Assembly (NCBI RefSeq): GCF_902706285.1
Contig: NZ_CACSKD010000003.1
Location: 248,001-312,000 of the forward strand
Origin: Rhizobium sp. 18055
GTDB taxonomy: Bacteria; Pseudomonadota; Alphaproteobacteria; Rhizobiales; Rhizobiaceae
DNA length: 64,000 nt
Direction of reading: 5' to 3'
The stretch's first letter is position 1. The number at the start of each line of letters is the position of its first letter. Both the position numbers and the translations under genes were made by a program. Shown here piece by piece: positions 18,625 to 27,390 of this stretch. Below the pieces are notes generated by a model. It was not told the DNA's origin and did not search any database. It saw only the letters and a program-made list of their open reading frames with translations.

Positions 18625-18915
18625 TCACAGCCCGTGCAGATAGCGCGCGATATCATCCCACGCGGGGTTCATTGACTCGATCGGATTGAGCTTCCACTGC
18701 CGTGGCCATTTCTTGATGGACTTTTCGCGGGCAATCGCCTGGACGAGGAGGTCGTGTTCCTCGAACCAGACAAGGGTTTTGACGCCATATCTCGAGGTGA
18801 AGCCTGGGGTGAGCTCGTTCTGGTGGTCGAAGAGGCGCGCGGCGAGGTCGCGGGTGACGCCGGTGTAGAGCGTGCCGTTTCGTCGCGACGCGAGGATGTA
18901 GACGTAACCCTTCAT
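18625..18915 (-). CDS. GIY-YIG nuclease-fold protein
   Basis: A 96-aa single-domain GIY-YIG protein of the YhbQ type. YVYIL near residue 4 and GTLYTGVT near residue 14 form the GIY-YIG core, followed by the DLAARLFDHQN helix with its Arg and the EHDLLVQAIAREKSIKKWPRQWKL region with the family Glu. Substrate and role are unknown; such genes are often near repeats. It converges with higA. Confidence 0.88.
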   Translation of the reverse strand: MKGYVYILASRRNGTLYTGVTRDLAARLFDHQNELTPGFTSRYGVKTLVWFEEHDLLVQAIAREKSIKKWPRQWKLNPIESMNPAWDDIARYLHGL

Positions 18916-18983
18916 GGTTGAAATCTGGCTGATGGTTTGGTTGTGCGCAAGGGCGTGGATGTTCGCGGATCAGGGGGGCTTTT

Positions 18984-19222
18984 CGCCGTGTGGACACACG
19001 GCGGCTGGATTCCCGCCACAAGGGCGAGAATGAGGGAGGAGGGGGAGGTTGATCCGCCAATCCACGGAAATGCCGAGAGAAAGCCGACCGCAACAAGAAC
19101 GAGCGCCGCAACAAGAACCAGCGCGGCAATGGAGCAGGAGGCATTATCGCGAAGGCGAATTGCTTAACGCAAGCCGCCCCCTAACCTCCCTCATTCTCGC
19201 CCTTGTGGCGGGAATCCAGCCG
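18984..19222. repeat. Inverted-repeat element (MITE-like)
   Basis: Exact 38-bp inverted repeats lie at 19002-19039 and 19185-19222, enclosing a 145-bp centre (221 bp in all). A perfect 9-bp palindrome, CGCCGTGTG-GA-CACACGGCG (18984-19003), abuts the left arm. The centre holds two 13-bp copies of CCGCAACAAGAAC 18 bases apart (19088 and 19106). No target-site duplication and no coding frame of note were seen. It fills most of the 365-bp gap between the GIY-YIG and PBP genes. Confidence 0.8.
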
Positions 19223-19280
19223 ACGCGCGTCTGCGCGGCGAATGACCCTTCATCCACCGACGCCGAGCCTAAACGTCACC

Positions 19281-21407
19281 TCAATCCGCGCTGGCAACCT
19301 TCTGCGGCGCCAGCGGCGGGGCAAGCTTCAGCTGCTCGCCGATATCCTTCAGCAGCTTGGTCGATTCCACCGACAGCATCCGCGGACGCACCAGCGGTGG
19401 CGGGCTGCCGGCGGCGGGTTTGGCGGCGACGGTCTTCGGCGGCGGTGGGGCCGTGACGCCGGGGATGGCGCGCAGCGTGATGCCCTGGTGGGCGTAGTCC
19501 ATCAGCCGCTTGAAGGTCATGGCGGGCAGGGTGCCGCCGGTCATCTTGTTGGTCGAGGTGTAGTCGTCATTGCCGAACCAGACGGCGGTGGTGAAATTGC
19601 CGGTGAAGCCGATGAACCAGGCGTCGCGATAGGCCTGCGTCGTGCCTGTCTTGCCGGCCGTCAGGATGCCGTTGTCGAGTGCCGCGCGCCGCGCCGTACC
19701 GACATAGGGCACGCGCGACAGCATTTGGTTCATGTAGGCGTCGGCCTGTTCCGACAGCACCCGCTTGGCCGGCGGTTCGTCCTTGTCGAAGTCGTAGAGC
19801 ACGTCGCCGCCGTAATCGAGGATCTGGCTGATGCCGTGGCGGCGCGACTGGTAGCCGCCGGCCGGAAACACCGCATAGGCGGTTGCCTGGTCCATGACAG
19901 TGACTTCCGAGGTGCCGATCGGGATGGTCACGTCGTTGCGAACCGGCGATTCGACACCGAGATTGGTGGCCATCGCCCGGATCGGCGCGATGCCGAATTT
20001 CTCCTTGGCGAGACGCACCGGAATGGTGTTGATCGACTGGGCAACGGCGGTCGCGATGGTGATGCGGCCGGCATAGCGGTTTTCGTAATTGTGCGGGCTC
20101 CAGTTGCCCCAGGAGATCGGCGCATCGACGACGATGCTGTCAGGCGTCATGCCGTTCTCCATCGCCACCGAATAGGTGTAGACCTTGAACGACGAACCCG
20201 GCTGGCGCAGCGCCCTGGTGGCGCGGTTGAACTGGCTCTCGCCGTAATCGCGGCCGCCGACCATGGCGCGCACCGCACCGCCGTTCTCGATCATCACCAT
20301 CGCGCCCTGCTTGGCGTGATAGCTCTCGCCATATTCGCGCAGCGACGTCTGCATCGAATCGTCGGCCGCATGCTGCAGGCTCATGTCGATCGTGGTGCGC
20401 ACCACCAGCGAATGCTGGTGGAAGCGCGGCGACAGACGCATCACCTCGTCGAATGCCCAGTCGAGGAAAAAGTCCGGCGATTCCAGCTGGTTGCGATCCA
20501 CCACGGTGGCCGGGCTGCGCCGCGCGGCGATCACCTGGCCCTCGGTCATCAGCCCGCTCTGCACCAGATTGGTCAGCACCTCGTTGGCGCGCCCGCGGGC
20601 TGCCGGCAGGTTGACGTGCGGCGCATATTTCGCCGGCGCCTTGAACAGGCCGGCCAGCATCGCGGACTCGGCAAGGTTCACATCGGTGATATTCTTGCCG
20701 AAATAGAACTGCGCCGCCGCTGCCGCCCCGAAGGTGCCGCCGCCCATATAGGCGCGGTCGAGATAGGTGGAGAGGATCTCCTTCTTCGACAGGTTGGCTT
20801 CCAGCCACAGCGCCAGGAAGGCTTCGGTGATCTTGCGGTCGATCGAGCGCTCGTTCGACAGGAACAGGTTCTTGGCGAGCTGCTGCGTCAGCGTCGAGCC
20901 GCCCTGGACGACGCCGCCGGCCTGGGCATTGGTCACCACGGCGCGAAACAGGCCGATGACATCGATGCCGAAATGCGAGAAGAAGCGCCGGTCTTCGGTG
21001 GCCAATACCGATTTGATCAGCGCGTCGGGCAGTTCGTCGATCGGCACCGAGTTCTGGTGGATGACGCCGCGATGGCCGATGACATTGCCGTAGCGATCGA
21101 GGAAGGTGACGGCGTAGTCGCCGCGATTGCGCCAATCTTCCTTGGTAGCCTCGAAAGCGGGCTGCGCAAGGGCAAGCATCAGCACGGCGCCGACGGCACC
21201 CCATGTCAGGCCTTCGCCGGCCAGTTCGACCACGATGCGTTTCCAGCCGCGAACCCGGAAGCGGCGGAAGAAGATGGTGATGTCTTCCCAGATCTCGGCC
21301 GAGCGGAAACCGGCGTTCCAGATGGTCGAGTCGATCCACGAATCGACCTTCAGCAGCAAGTGCCGTTTCTTGCGCGGTTGCTTTTCTGGATTGTCCGGAT
21401 CCGTCAC
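19281..21407 (-). CDS. Penicillin-binding protein 1A-type transglycosylase/transpeptidase
   Basis: A 708-aa bifunctional peptidoglycan synthase anchored by one helix (about residues 64-82). The glycosyltransferase domain (GT51) shows EDRRFFSHFGID with catalytic Glu138 and GGSTLTQQLAKN (170-180). The transpeptidase domain shows the acylation site S405-SF-K408, SIN at 458-460 and KTGTT at 586-590. It builds glycan strands and cross-links peptides in the periplasm. The C-terminal tail is Pro/Ala-rich. The long antisense frame across it is a shadow. Confidence 0.93.
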   Translation of the reverse strand: MTDPDNPEKQPRKKRHLLLKVDSWIDSTIWNAGFRSAEIWEDITIFFRRFRVRGWKRIVVELAGEGLTWGAVGAVLMLALAQPAFEATKEDWRNRGDYAVTFLDRYGNVIGHRGVIHQNSVPIDELPDALIKSVLATEDRRFFSHFGIDVIGLFRAVVTNAQAGGVVQGGSTLTQQLAKNLFLSNERSIDRKITEAFLALWLEANLSKKEILSTYLDRAYMGGGTFGAAAAAQFYFGKNITDVNLAESAMLAGLFKAPAKYAPHVNLPAARGRANEVLTNLVQSGLMTEGQVIAARRSPATVVDRNQLESPDFFLDWAFDEVMRLSPRFHQHSLVVRTTIDMSLQHAADDSMQTSLREYGESYHAKQGAMVMIENGGAVRAMVGGRDYGESQFNRATRALRQPGSSFKVYTYSVAMENGMTPDSIVVDAPISWGNWSPHNYENRYAGRITIATAVAQSINTIPVRLAKEKFGIAPIRAMATNLGVESPVRNDVTIPIGTSEVTVMDQATAYAVFPAGGYQSRRHGISQILDYGGDVLYDFDKDEPPAKRVLSEQADAYMNQMLSRVPYVGTARRAALDNGILTAGKTGTTQAYRDAWFIGFTGNFTTAVWFGNDDYTSTNKMTGGTLPAMTFKRLMDYAHQGITLRAIPGVTAPPPPKTVAAKPAAGSPPPLVRPRMLSVESTKLLKDIGEQLKLAPPLAPQKVASAD

Positions 21408-21590
21408 GTCTTATATTCCCGCCCGATCGGTCACTTCGACATCGGACAGGCCTGACGTCGAACTATGGCAAATCTGCCGCTGGCAACCGGAGTAACCGGA
21501 GCATCGTGAATCATTGGTTGATTTGCCTGACAAGAACAAGAGAAATGGAAAGCTCTCACGCGATTTTGCGGGGGCTGTTGCAAGAACGGA

Positions 21591-22109
21591 ATGATGGAAG
21601 ACCTACCCTTCTGGAAGCAAAAGACGCTCAACGAGATGACCGGCCCGGAATGGGAGAGCATCTGCGACGGCTGCGGCCTCTGCTGTCTCAACAAGATCGA
21701 GGAGTGGGATAGCGGCGATATCTACTTCACCTCGATCCGCTGCAAGCTGCTCGACAGCGAAAGCTGTCGCTGTTCGAGCTACGAGACCCGCTGGGATTTC
21801 GTGCCCGACTGCGTCCAGCTCACCAAGGAGAATGTCGACGAAATCCCCTGGCTGCCGCCGACCTGCGGCTACCGGCTGATCAACGAGGGGCGCGATCTCT
21901 ACTGGTGGCACCCGCTGGTGTCGGGCGATCCGGAGACTGTCCACACCGCCGGCATTTCGGCGCGCGGCCGCACCGTCGACGAGACCGGCGTCGATGTCGA
22001 GGATTACGAGAACTATCTCGTCGAGTGGCCGCTGACGGTTGGCGACAAGGCGCCGAAGACACCGGAGGCTGCCAAACGCCGGCTGCGGAAATCCCTTCGG
22101 CAGCGTTGA
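21591..22109 (+). CDS. YcgN/UPF0260 family cysteine-cluster protein
   Basis: A 172-aa cytosolic protein with the metal-ligand-like cluster CDGCGLCC near residue 26 and further cysteines ([30 protein letters not shown]), the pattern of the YcgN/YkgJ group. Probably metal- or Fe-S-binding; the function is unknown. Two ATGs lie side by side at 21591 and 21594. Confidence 0.87.
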   Translation: MMEDLPFWKQKTLNEMTGPEWESICDGCGLCCLNKIEEWDSGDIYFTSIRCKLLDSESCRCSSYETRWDFVPDCVQLTKENVDEIPWLPPTCGYRLINEGRDLYWWHPLVSGDPETVHTAGISARGRTVDETGVDVEDYENYLVEWPLTVGDKAPKTPEAAKRRLRKSLRQR

Positions 22110-22115
22110 ATCAGT

Positions 22116-22460
22116 TTATGGGGAGGGGATGACAACGAACTGTCTTTGCAGGGTTTTCGGCGCGGCGTTCTGCCACGAGCGGCGCACCAGATCCTGCACC
22201 AGCGCATCGGTGGCGAGCTGGTAGAACAGCCGCGTCGATCCCCGCAGTCCCCAGCCGCCCGGCACCGCCGTGGTCTCCTGGGGCGACACCGCCAGCACCA
22301 TATGCTGCTGCTCCGGCGTCAGCCGCACGACGCAGAAATCCTGCTCCGGCATGGTCAGGAAAATCCTGGCACGCACGCGGAAATCGCGTGTGCCGTGATG
22401 CGCGCTTTCGACGGCCTCGGGCAGGCTGAGCGCAAACGATACGAGCTCTTCGCGGGTCAT
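22116..22460 (-). CDS. MmcQ/YjbR family protein
   Basis: A 114-aa protein of the MmcQ/YjbR fold: LSLPEAVESAHHGTRDFRVRARIFLTM at the start, QQHMVLAVSPQ in the middle and LVQDLVRRSWQNAAPKTL at the end. The family has a DNA-binding-like fold but no settled role. It converges with the YcgN gene, 6 bases apart. Confidence 0.85.
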   Translation of the reverse strand: MTREELVSFALSLPEAVESAHHGTRDFRVRARIFLTMPEQDFCVVRLTPEQQHMVLAVSPQETTAVPGGWGLRGSTRLFYQLATDALVQDLVRRSWQNAAPKTLQRQFVVIPSP

Positions 22461-22508
22461 GATCCGAATTTTAGCACAGTCTGATGGTCACCGACCAATC
22501 AGAAAAAC

Positions 22509-23903
22509 TCAAGCAGCCGCCTGTCTTTCGCCAAGAGCGGTTTCGGCTGCGTCACCAGGCTGCTGCAGCGGTGTCTTGCGCAGCGCCCGTTCCAGCGCCT
22601 CGATGCAGATCGGGTCGTGGCTCTGGCCAGCGCCTTCCCAGAGGATCGAAAACGCCTTGGAAATCGGCATCGCGGCGCGGTAGGGGCGGTCGGCGGTCAG
22701 CGCATCGAACACGTCGGCGGTGGAGACGATCCGGACTTCCATCGCGATTTCGTCCGCCGTCAGCCCGCGCGGATAACCCTTGCCGTCGAGCCGCTCGTGG
22801 TGGGCGCCGCCGATCTTCGCCAGATCGGCAAAGGCGCCGATATGCGACAGGATCATCTCGGAGAATTCGGCATGGCGCTTCATCGCCCCCCATTCTTCGT
22901 CGTCGAGCTTGCCGGGCTTGTCGAGCACGCTGTTGCTGACGCCGAGCTTGCCGATATCGTGCAGCAAGGCGGCGCGGCGCAGGAACCGGCGACCGTCCTC
23001 GTCGATCCCCATCTCCTCGGCGATCAGGTCGGTAAACAGCGCCACGCGGTCGCTATGGCCTGATGTGTAGGGGCTCTTGGCGTCGATGACGCGGGCAAAG
23101 GCTGCGGCGATATCGTCGAGATAATCGTCATCGGCCATGATCGCCTGCTGGCCCGGCTCGCTCTCCAGCACGATGGTTTCCAGTTCGTCGGAGCGCAGCG
23201 TCGTCCAGAAGTCGTCGCGGGCGGCCACGCGGCCAAAGGCTGCGCACAGCGCCGGATCGAACCAGCCATCGGCACGCTTGGCGATTTCGGCAATCGCGGC
23301 TTCCCGCCCGGCACTCATCTGGAAGATATCGGCGACCTGCGCCAGAAGCGCGATGCGCGAATAAAGCGGGATTTCTTCGCCTGCAATGCCGATCGGCTTG
23401 CCGCCGCCGTTCCAGTGTTCGTCGAGGCTGAGAACGCCGCCGGCAACGCCTTCGGTGAAGCGCATCTGCCTTGCGATTTCGGCACCGCGCTGGCAGCGTG
23501 TCTGGATCAGGTCGGTGGCGATCTTGCCGCCGTTCTGCATGATGTTGAGGATACCGCGGAAACGCTCGGCGAGACCCGCCTGCATCCCGGTATGGCCAAG
23601 CACGAAGCGCAGCACCTGGCTGAGGCTGCCATCGACGAGCTTGAAGTCGCGCTTGAAGGACAGATCATCGGCCATGTAGAGCTCGCAGATGCGCGCCGCA
23701 TTGCTGCTGCAGCCGAGATCCTTGAGCAGCAGCGTGTAGTACAGCTCCTGCAGCTCGCTGTCGGCCATGCCGATCTCGCGGCCGATATGGGTGCCGATAT
23801 AGCAGGCGCGGATGCAGTGGCCGGGCGGTTGTCCCTCGGTGAGATCGAGTGCCTTGCTCAGCGCCTCGATGATCTCGGCTAGTCGTATCTGGATGGTCCG
23901 CAT
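22509..23903 (-). CDS. HD-GYP domain protein (putative cyclic-di-GMP phosphodiesterase)
   Basis: A 464-aa cytosolic protein with two HD-type halves. The C-terminal half (about 275-440) is a full HD-GYP domain: SPYTSGHSDRVALF, RAALLHDIGKLGVSNSVLDKPGKL, GAHHERLDGKGYPRGL and DVFDALTADRPYR. It should hydrolyse cyclic-di-GMP or a related signal. The N-terminal half is a degenerate HD region in which the HD pair is replaced (LLKDLGCSS) and the GYP-like part is DEHWNGGGKPIGI. It diverges from the GTA cluster. Confidence 0.88.
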   Translation of the reverse strand: MRTIQIRLAEIIEALSKALDLTEGQPPGHCIRACYIGTHIGREIGMADSELQELYYTLLLKDLGCSSNAARICELYMADDLSFKRDFKLVDGSLSQVLRFVLGHTGMQAGLAERFRGILNIMQNGGKIATDLIQTRCQRGAEIARQMRFTEGVAGGVLSLDEHWNGGGKPIGIAGEEIPLYSRIALLAQVADIFQMSAGREAAIAEIAKRADGWFDPALCAAFGRVAARDDFWTTLRSDELETIVLESEPGQQAIMADDDYLDDIAAAFARVIDAKSPYTSGHSDRVALFTDLIAEEMGIDEDGRRFLRRAALLHDIGKLGVSNSVLDKPGKLDDEEWGAMKRHAEFSEMILSHIGAFADLAKIGGAHHERLDGKGYPRGLTADEIAMEVRIVSTADVFDALTADRPYRAAMPISKAFSILWEGAGQSHDPICIEALERALRKTPLQQPGDAAETALGERQAAA

Positions 23904-24232
23904 GTCGATCGCCCCGTGCTGCGATAGGCATTACCCGGCCAAACCTTGAAGATTCCCTGAAAATTTAGGGGTCAGCGACGGAAATCGCTTAAGAATCAAT
24001 ATATTAGGCATAGGTAAAAAACAATAGATACAATCGCCGGCTGAAAATATCCAAAGATAGGAAAATAATCCTTGACGGCGTTACGGTGGTTTGCTAGGTT
24101 TATGGCATAGTCGGAGAGTTGCGGCTGCAGCGTGCTGCAGGGCACGGGTTTCCGCAGCTGTCGCGGGATACACGGCCAGGTGCTGTTTTCTGCGAAAATG
24201 CAAGCAACTTCATGTTGTACAAGAGATGTCCC
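23904..24232 (+). promoter_or_regulatory. GTA upstream region with sigma70-like promoter
   Basis: A 329-base divergent region, AT-rich from 23940 to 24110. TTGACG (24072-24077), 17 bases, then TAGGTT (24095-24100) is a plausible promoter for the GTA cluster, leaving a leader of about 125 bases with a small CTGCAGC/GCTGCAG hairpin (24125-24141). No exact CtrA box was found. The HD-GYP promoter must also lie here. Confidence 0.55.
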
Positions 24233-24808
24233 ATGATCGATATCGAGAGTTTTGCGCCGGAGCTTTATGGCTTCTGGCCGCAGAAGCGCGTCTATGACGG
24301 CCATCCCGCCAAGGGACTTGACGCCGCCGAGGCGCGGGCCATGGTCGAGGAATATTTTCTCGAAACCAAGTCAGGCACCCCGGCGCCGGCCGAAGAGCTC
24401 AGGGTGCTGCTGAACGAGATGACGGCCGAGATGCGCGATCAGTTCGGAGCTTTCCGCACCCTGCGCAAGGCCGCCGAGATCGCCGCATCGGGCAATGGCG
24501 ACGATGCCGCCGCCAAGCTGGCGCGTGCCGATCTGAAGGCGGCGACCGATGCCATGTCGCTGATCGTCCGCACGCTGGAAAAGATCGACCAGCTGCAACG
24601 GCAGTTTGCTCGCGACCGCGAGCAGGCCGCCGAAGACAATGAGGCAGCGATGGGGCTCGGCGATGCCAAGGCGATATTCCTCGATCTCATCGAACAGCGT
24701 GCGCAGGAGCGCGCAAGACAGCTACTGGCCGACTGGCAACGCGACGGCGCTCCCGCCGCCGGCCACGACGCTGCCATCAGAGCCACAGAGGAAGCCGAAC
24801 CGGGCTGA
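24233..24808 (+). CDS. GTA g1-position protein (possible small terminase)
   Basis: A 191-aa protein at the head of the cluster, MIDIESFAPELYGFWPQKRV... In RcGTA the first gene, g1, encodes the small terminase that feeds DNA to the packaging motor. This protein is longer and mostly helical, with a charged coiled-coil-like stretch (about residues 105-165, RTLEKIDQLQRQFARDREQAAEDNE), a plausible oligomerizing region. No known family motif was recognised, so the role is inferred from position. The ATG at 24233 lies well after the proposed promoter; an upstream ATG at 24119 was rejected. Confidence 0.6.
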   Translation: MIDIESFAPELYGFWPQKRVYDGHPAKGLDAAEARAMVEEYFLETKSGTPAPAEELRVLLNEMTAEMRDQFGAFRTLRKAAEIAASGNGDDAAAKLARADLKAATDAMSLIVRTLEKIDQLQRQFARDREQAAEDNEAAMGLGDAKAIFLDLIEQRAQERARQLLADWQRDGAPAAGHDAAIRATEEAEPG

Positions 24809-24872
24809 ACGACTGGCGGGAGATTCGGACGCGCGCCGCGCCGGCAAGACGATCACTGGCTATCACAAGGCG

Positions 24873-26333
24873 ATGGAGCAGACATTGGCGCAGCGTCATG
24901 ACGCCGGGGCTGTGATCAAAGCCGCAAGTTTGGCCGCCGGGAATCTGCTCGCCACCTTGACGCAGCCCGACGCGATCGAGACAGGCACCCGGCAATCGGG
25001 CGCAGCCGATGGCAACGTGCTCGCCGGCGTTCGCGAATCCACTCCGCCGATGCCGGCCGACCGAATGGCCGAGACGCTGACGCCCGAGGAATTCGCCGAA
25101 CAGCGCAAACTCTGGCGCCCGCTCCGTGATCTCTGGGCCTTCACCGGCCGCGATGAGCAGCAGCCGCCGCCGGGCGACTGGCGCACATGGCTGATCCTCG
25201 GCGGCCGCGGTTCCGGCAAGACAAGGGCAGGGGCCGAATGGGTGCATGCGATTGCCAGCGCCGGAAAGACCTCGGACCTTCGCATCGCGCTGATTGCCGA
25301 AACGCTCGGCGATGCCCGCGAGGTGATGATCGACGGTATCTCGGGGATCTGCCGCATCGCCCGCCGCTGCCGCCCGGAATTCGAAGTTTCGCGGCGTCGG
25401 CTGGTCTGGCCGAATGGTGCCGTGGCGCAGATCTTCTCGTCTGAAGATCCGGAAAGCCTGCGCGGCCCGCAGTTTCACTTTGCCTGGTGCGACGAGCTTG
25501 CCAAATGGAAGCATGGTCAGGAGACCTGGGATATGCTGCAATTCGGCCTCAGGCTCGGCACCGCACCACGACAGCTGGTGACGACGACGCCGCGCCCGGT
25601 GCCGCTGCTGAAGACGCTGATCGCCGATCCCGGCACGAGGCTGACGCGGATCAGCACCCGCGACAATGCGGGCAATCTCGCCCCCGGCTTTATCGACGCA
25701 CTGGCCGGTCGCTACGGCGGCACGCGGCTGGGGCGGCAGGAGCTGGATGGCGAACTGATCGAGGATCGCGAGGATGCGCTTTGGCGGCGCGAGATGCTCG
25801 ATGCCGCCACGATCCGCTTTACCGGCGATCTCCGGCGCATCGTCGTCGCCGTCGATCCTCCGGCCGCCGCCGGCATTCATTCCTGCTGCGGCATTGTCGT
25901 CGCTGGGCTCGAGGCCTCGGGCAGGGCCGTGGTGCTGGCCGATTGTTCGATCGAGGGCGCAAGCCCGGCCGGTTGGGCCAACGCGGTCGCCAAGGCCTAC
26001 CGCCGTTTCTCGGCCGACCGCGTGGTGGCCGAGATCAATCAGGGTGGCGATATGGTGACGGCGATGCTGAGAAGCATCGACGAAAGCCTGCCGGTGACGA
26101 CGGTGCGGGCGACGCGCGGAAAATTCCTGCGCGCCGAGCCGGTGGCAGCCCTCTACGAGCAGGGGCGCGTGGCCCATGCCGGACGTTTCGTGGCGCTGGA
26201 AGATCAGATGTGTGATTTCGGCCCGGATGGGCTGTCATCAGGTCGTTCGCCGGACCGGCTGGATGCGCTGGTCTGGGCGCTGACGGCGCTGATGCTGGAG
26301 GCAAGTTCGGAGCCGCGGGTGCGGGGTGTTTGA
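24873..26333 (+). CDS. terL: GTA large terminase (g2)
   Basis: A 486-aa DNA-packaging ATPase/nuclease. Walker A is GGRGSGKT (110-117) followed by RAGAEW; the Walker B region is FAWCDELAKW; the nuclease half contains VAVDPPAAAG and ends SPDRLDALVWALTALML, both typical of RcGTA g2 homologues. The motor pumps host DNA into preformed heads. The first ATG after g1 is 24873. The first 60 residues are not typical of the family, so the true start could be nearer 25050. It follows g1 by 64 bases. Confidence 0.93.
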   Translation: MEQTLAQRHDAGAVIKAASLAAGNLLATLTQPDAIETGTRQSGAADGNVLAGVRESTPPMPADRMAETLTPEEFAEQRKLWRPLRDLWAFTGRDEQQPPPGDWRTWLILGGRGSGKTRAGAEWVHAIASAGKTSDLRIALIAETLGDAREVMIDGISGICRIARRCRPEFEVSRRRLVWPNGAVAQIFSSEDPESLRGPQFHFAWCDELAKWKHGQETWDMLQFGLRLGTAPRQLVTTTPRPVPLLKTLIADPGTRLTRISTRDNAGNLAPGFIDALAGRYGGTRLGRQELDGELIEDREDALWRREMLDAATIRFTGDLRRIVVAVDPPAAAGIHSCCGIVVAGLEASGRAVVLADCSIEGASPAGWANAVAKAYRRFSADRVVAEINQGGDMVTAMLRSIDESLPVTTVRATRGKFLRAEPVAALYEQGRVAHAGRFVALEDQMCDFGPDGLSSGRSPDRLDALVWALTALMLEASSEPRVRGV

Positions 26334-26352
26334 CACCCCGCCACGCTTTTGC

Positions 26353-26484
26353 TTAACGCTGCTGCTGTTGGGTCGTCGGGCGCGGGGCCTGAGACTCGGG
26401 GCGAACCTGGCGCCACTCGCTCTCGAGTTGGTCCGTAACGTGCTGGGGAATGGTCGGCTGGTTGCTGTTGGCAGGCTGCGGCAT
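26353..26484 (-). CDS. Small antisense-oriented ORF, 43 aa, with strong ribosome site
   Basis: On the strand opposite to the GTA genes, an ATG at 26484 follows GGAGGGACGC and opens a 43-codon frame starting MPQPANSNQPTIPQHVTDQL and ending RPTTQQQQR before TAA (26353-26355). The protein is hydrophilic and rich in Gln and Pro, with a short central helix ESEWRQVR. It lies between terL and the endolysin gene. The ribosome site and composition support translation. No family is known. Confidence 0.6.
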   Translation of the reverse strand: MPQPANSNQPTIPQHVTDQLESEWRQVRPESQAPRPTTQQQQR

Positions 26485-26633
26485 GCGTCCCTCCGAAGAT
26501 AGATTTGATGATGGGTCATCAGTGGCACGCGGTAAATGAACTGTAAATCAGGGTCTTAAACACTTTAAACGATTGAATTTAATTTAATCGATTAAGACGG
26601 GACGTTCCCTCTCAGCTTTTTGGGGTACACGCT

Positions 26634-27320
26634 ATGGTTATCCACATCGACAGACCTTTTTTCTTCGATACGGTGCGCACGGCACTGTTCAAGGGCGTCC
26701 TCAACGCGCCGCAGGTCGACGGCATGACGGCGATTCTCAATTTCTGGGAAGCGCGGATGCCGCAGGCCGATCCGCGCTGGCTCGCCTACATCCTGGCGAC
26801 CGCCTTCCACGAGACGGCCTATACGATGCAGCCGGTCCGCGAGACGCTGGCGACGACGGACGCCCGCGCCATCGAAATCCTCGAAAACGCCTTCGCCAAT
26901 GGCAAGCTCTCCTGGGTGAAGACACCTTACTGGCGGCGCGACGAGGACGGCAAGAGCTGGCTCGGCCGCGGCCTGGTGCAACTCACCCACAAGCGAAACT
27001 ACGAGGCGATGAGCGTCCTGACCGGCATCGACCTCGTCGCCGAGCCCGACCGGGCGATGGAGATGGACGCGGCCGTCTCGATCCTGATCGAGGGCATGGT
27101 CGAGGGCAGCTTTTCGAGGCACAAGCTCGCCGACCACCTGAACGAGACGAGCGACGACTGGGTCAATGCCCGCCGCATCGTCAATGGCACCGACCGCGCC
27201 GAAAAACTGGCCGGCTACGGCAAGACCTTCCTTTCCGCCATTCGCGATGAGGCACCGAAGGGCTGGTTCGCGCGGTTGAAGGCATGGCTTGCCCGTGGTA
27301 TCGCCCAGTTGTTCGGCTGA
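26634..27320 (+). CDS. GH19-like endolysin/chitinase-fold protein
   Basis: A 228-aa protein resembling glycoside hydrolase family 19 and phage lysozymes of that fold: LAYILATAFHETAYTMQPVRE carries the probable catalytic Glu, and SWLGRGLVQLTHKRNYEAM the substrate-cleft motif. No signal peptide is seen, so it would need a holin to reach the wall. The C-terminus (GWFARLKAWLARGIAQLFG) is amphipathic and could touch the membrane. Its place in the GTA cluster suggests release of particles by lysis. The start is the ATG at 26634. Confidence 0.75.
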   Translation: MVIHIDRPFFFDTVRTALFKGVLNAPQVDGMTAILNFWEARMPQADPRWLAYILATAFHETAYTMQPVRETLATTDARAIEILENAFANGKLSWVKTPYWRRDEDGKSWLGRGLVQLTHKRNYEAMSVLTGIDLVAEPDRAMEMDAAVSILIEGMVEGSFSRHKLADHLNETSDDWVNARRIVNGTDRAEKLAGYGKTFLSAIRDEAPKGWFARLKAWLARGIAQLFG

Positions 27321-27390
27321 AGATCCTGACGATCGCAAGCCGCGATGTCAGGCCGCCATCTCAGGCCAGGAAATTGCATAGGAGTCCCGC

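Noticed and set aside
19203..21455. 750-codon plus-strand frame across the PBP1A gene
   Set aside because: It is the mirror of a synthase with all catalytic motifs, rich in Arg, His and Gly, and overlaps the inverted-repeat element at its start.
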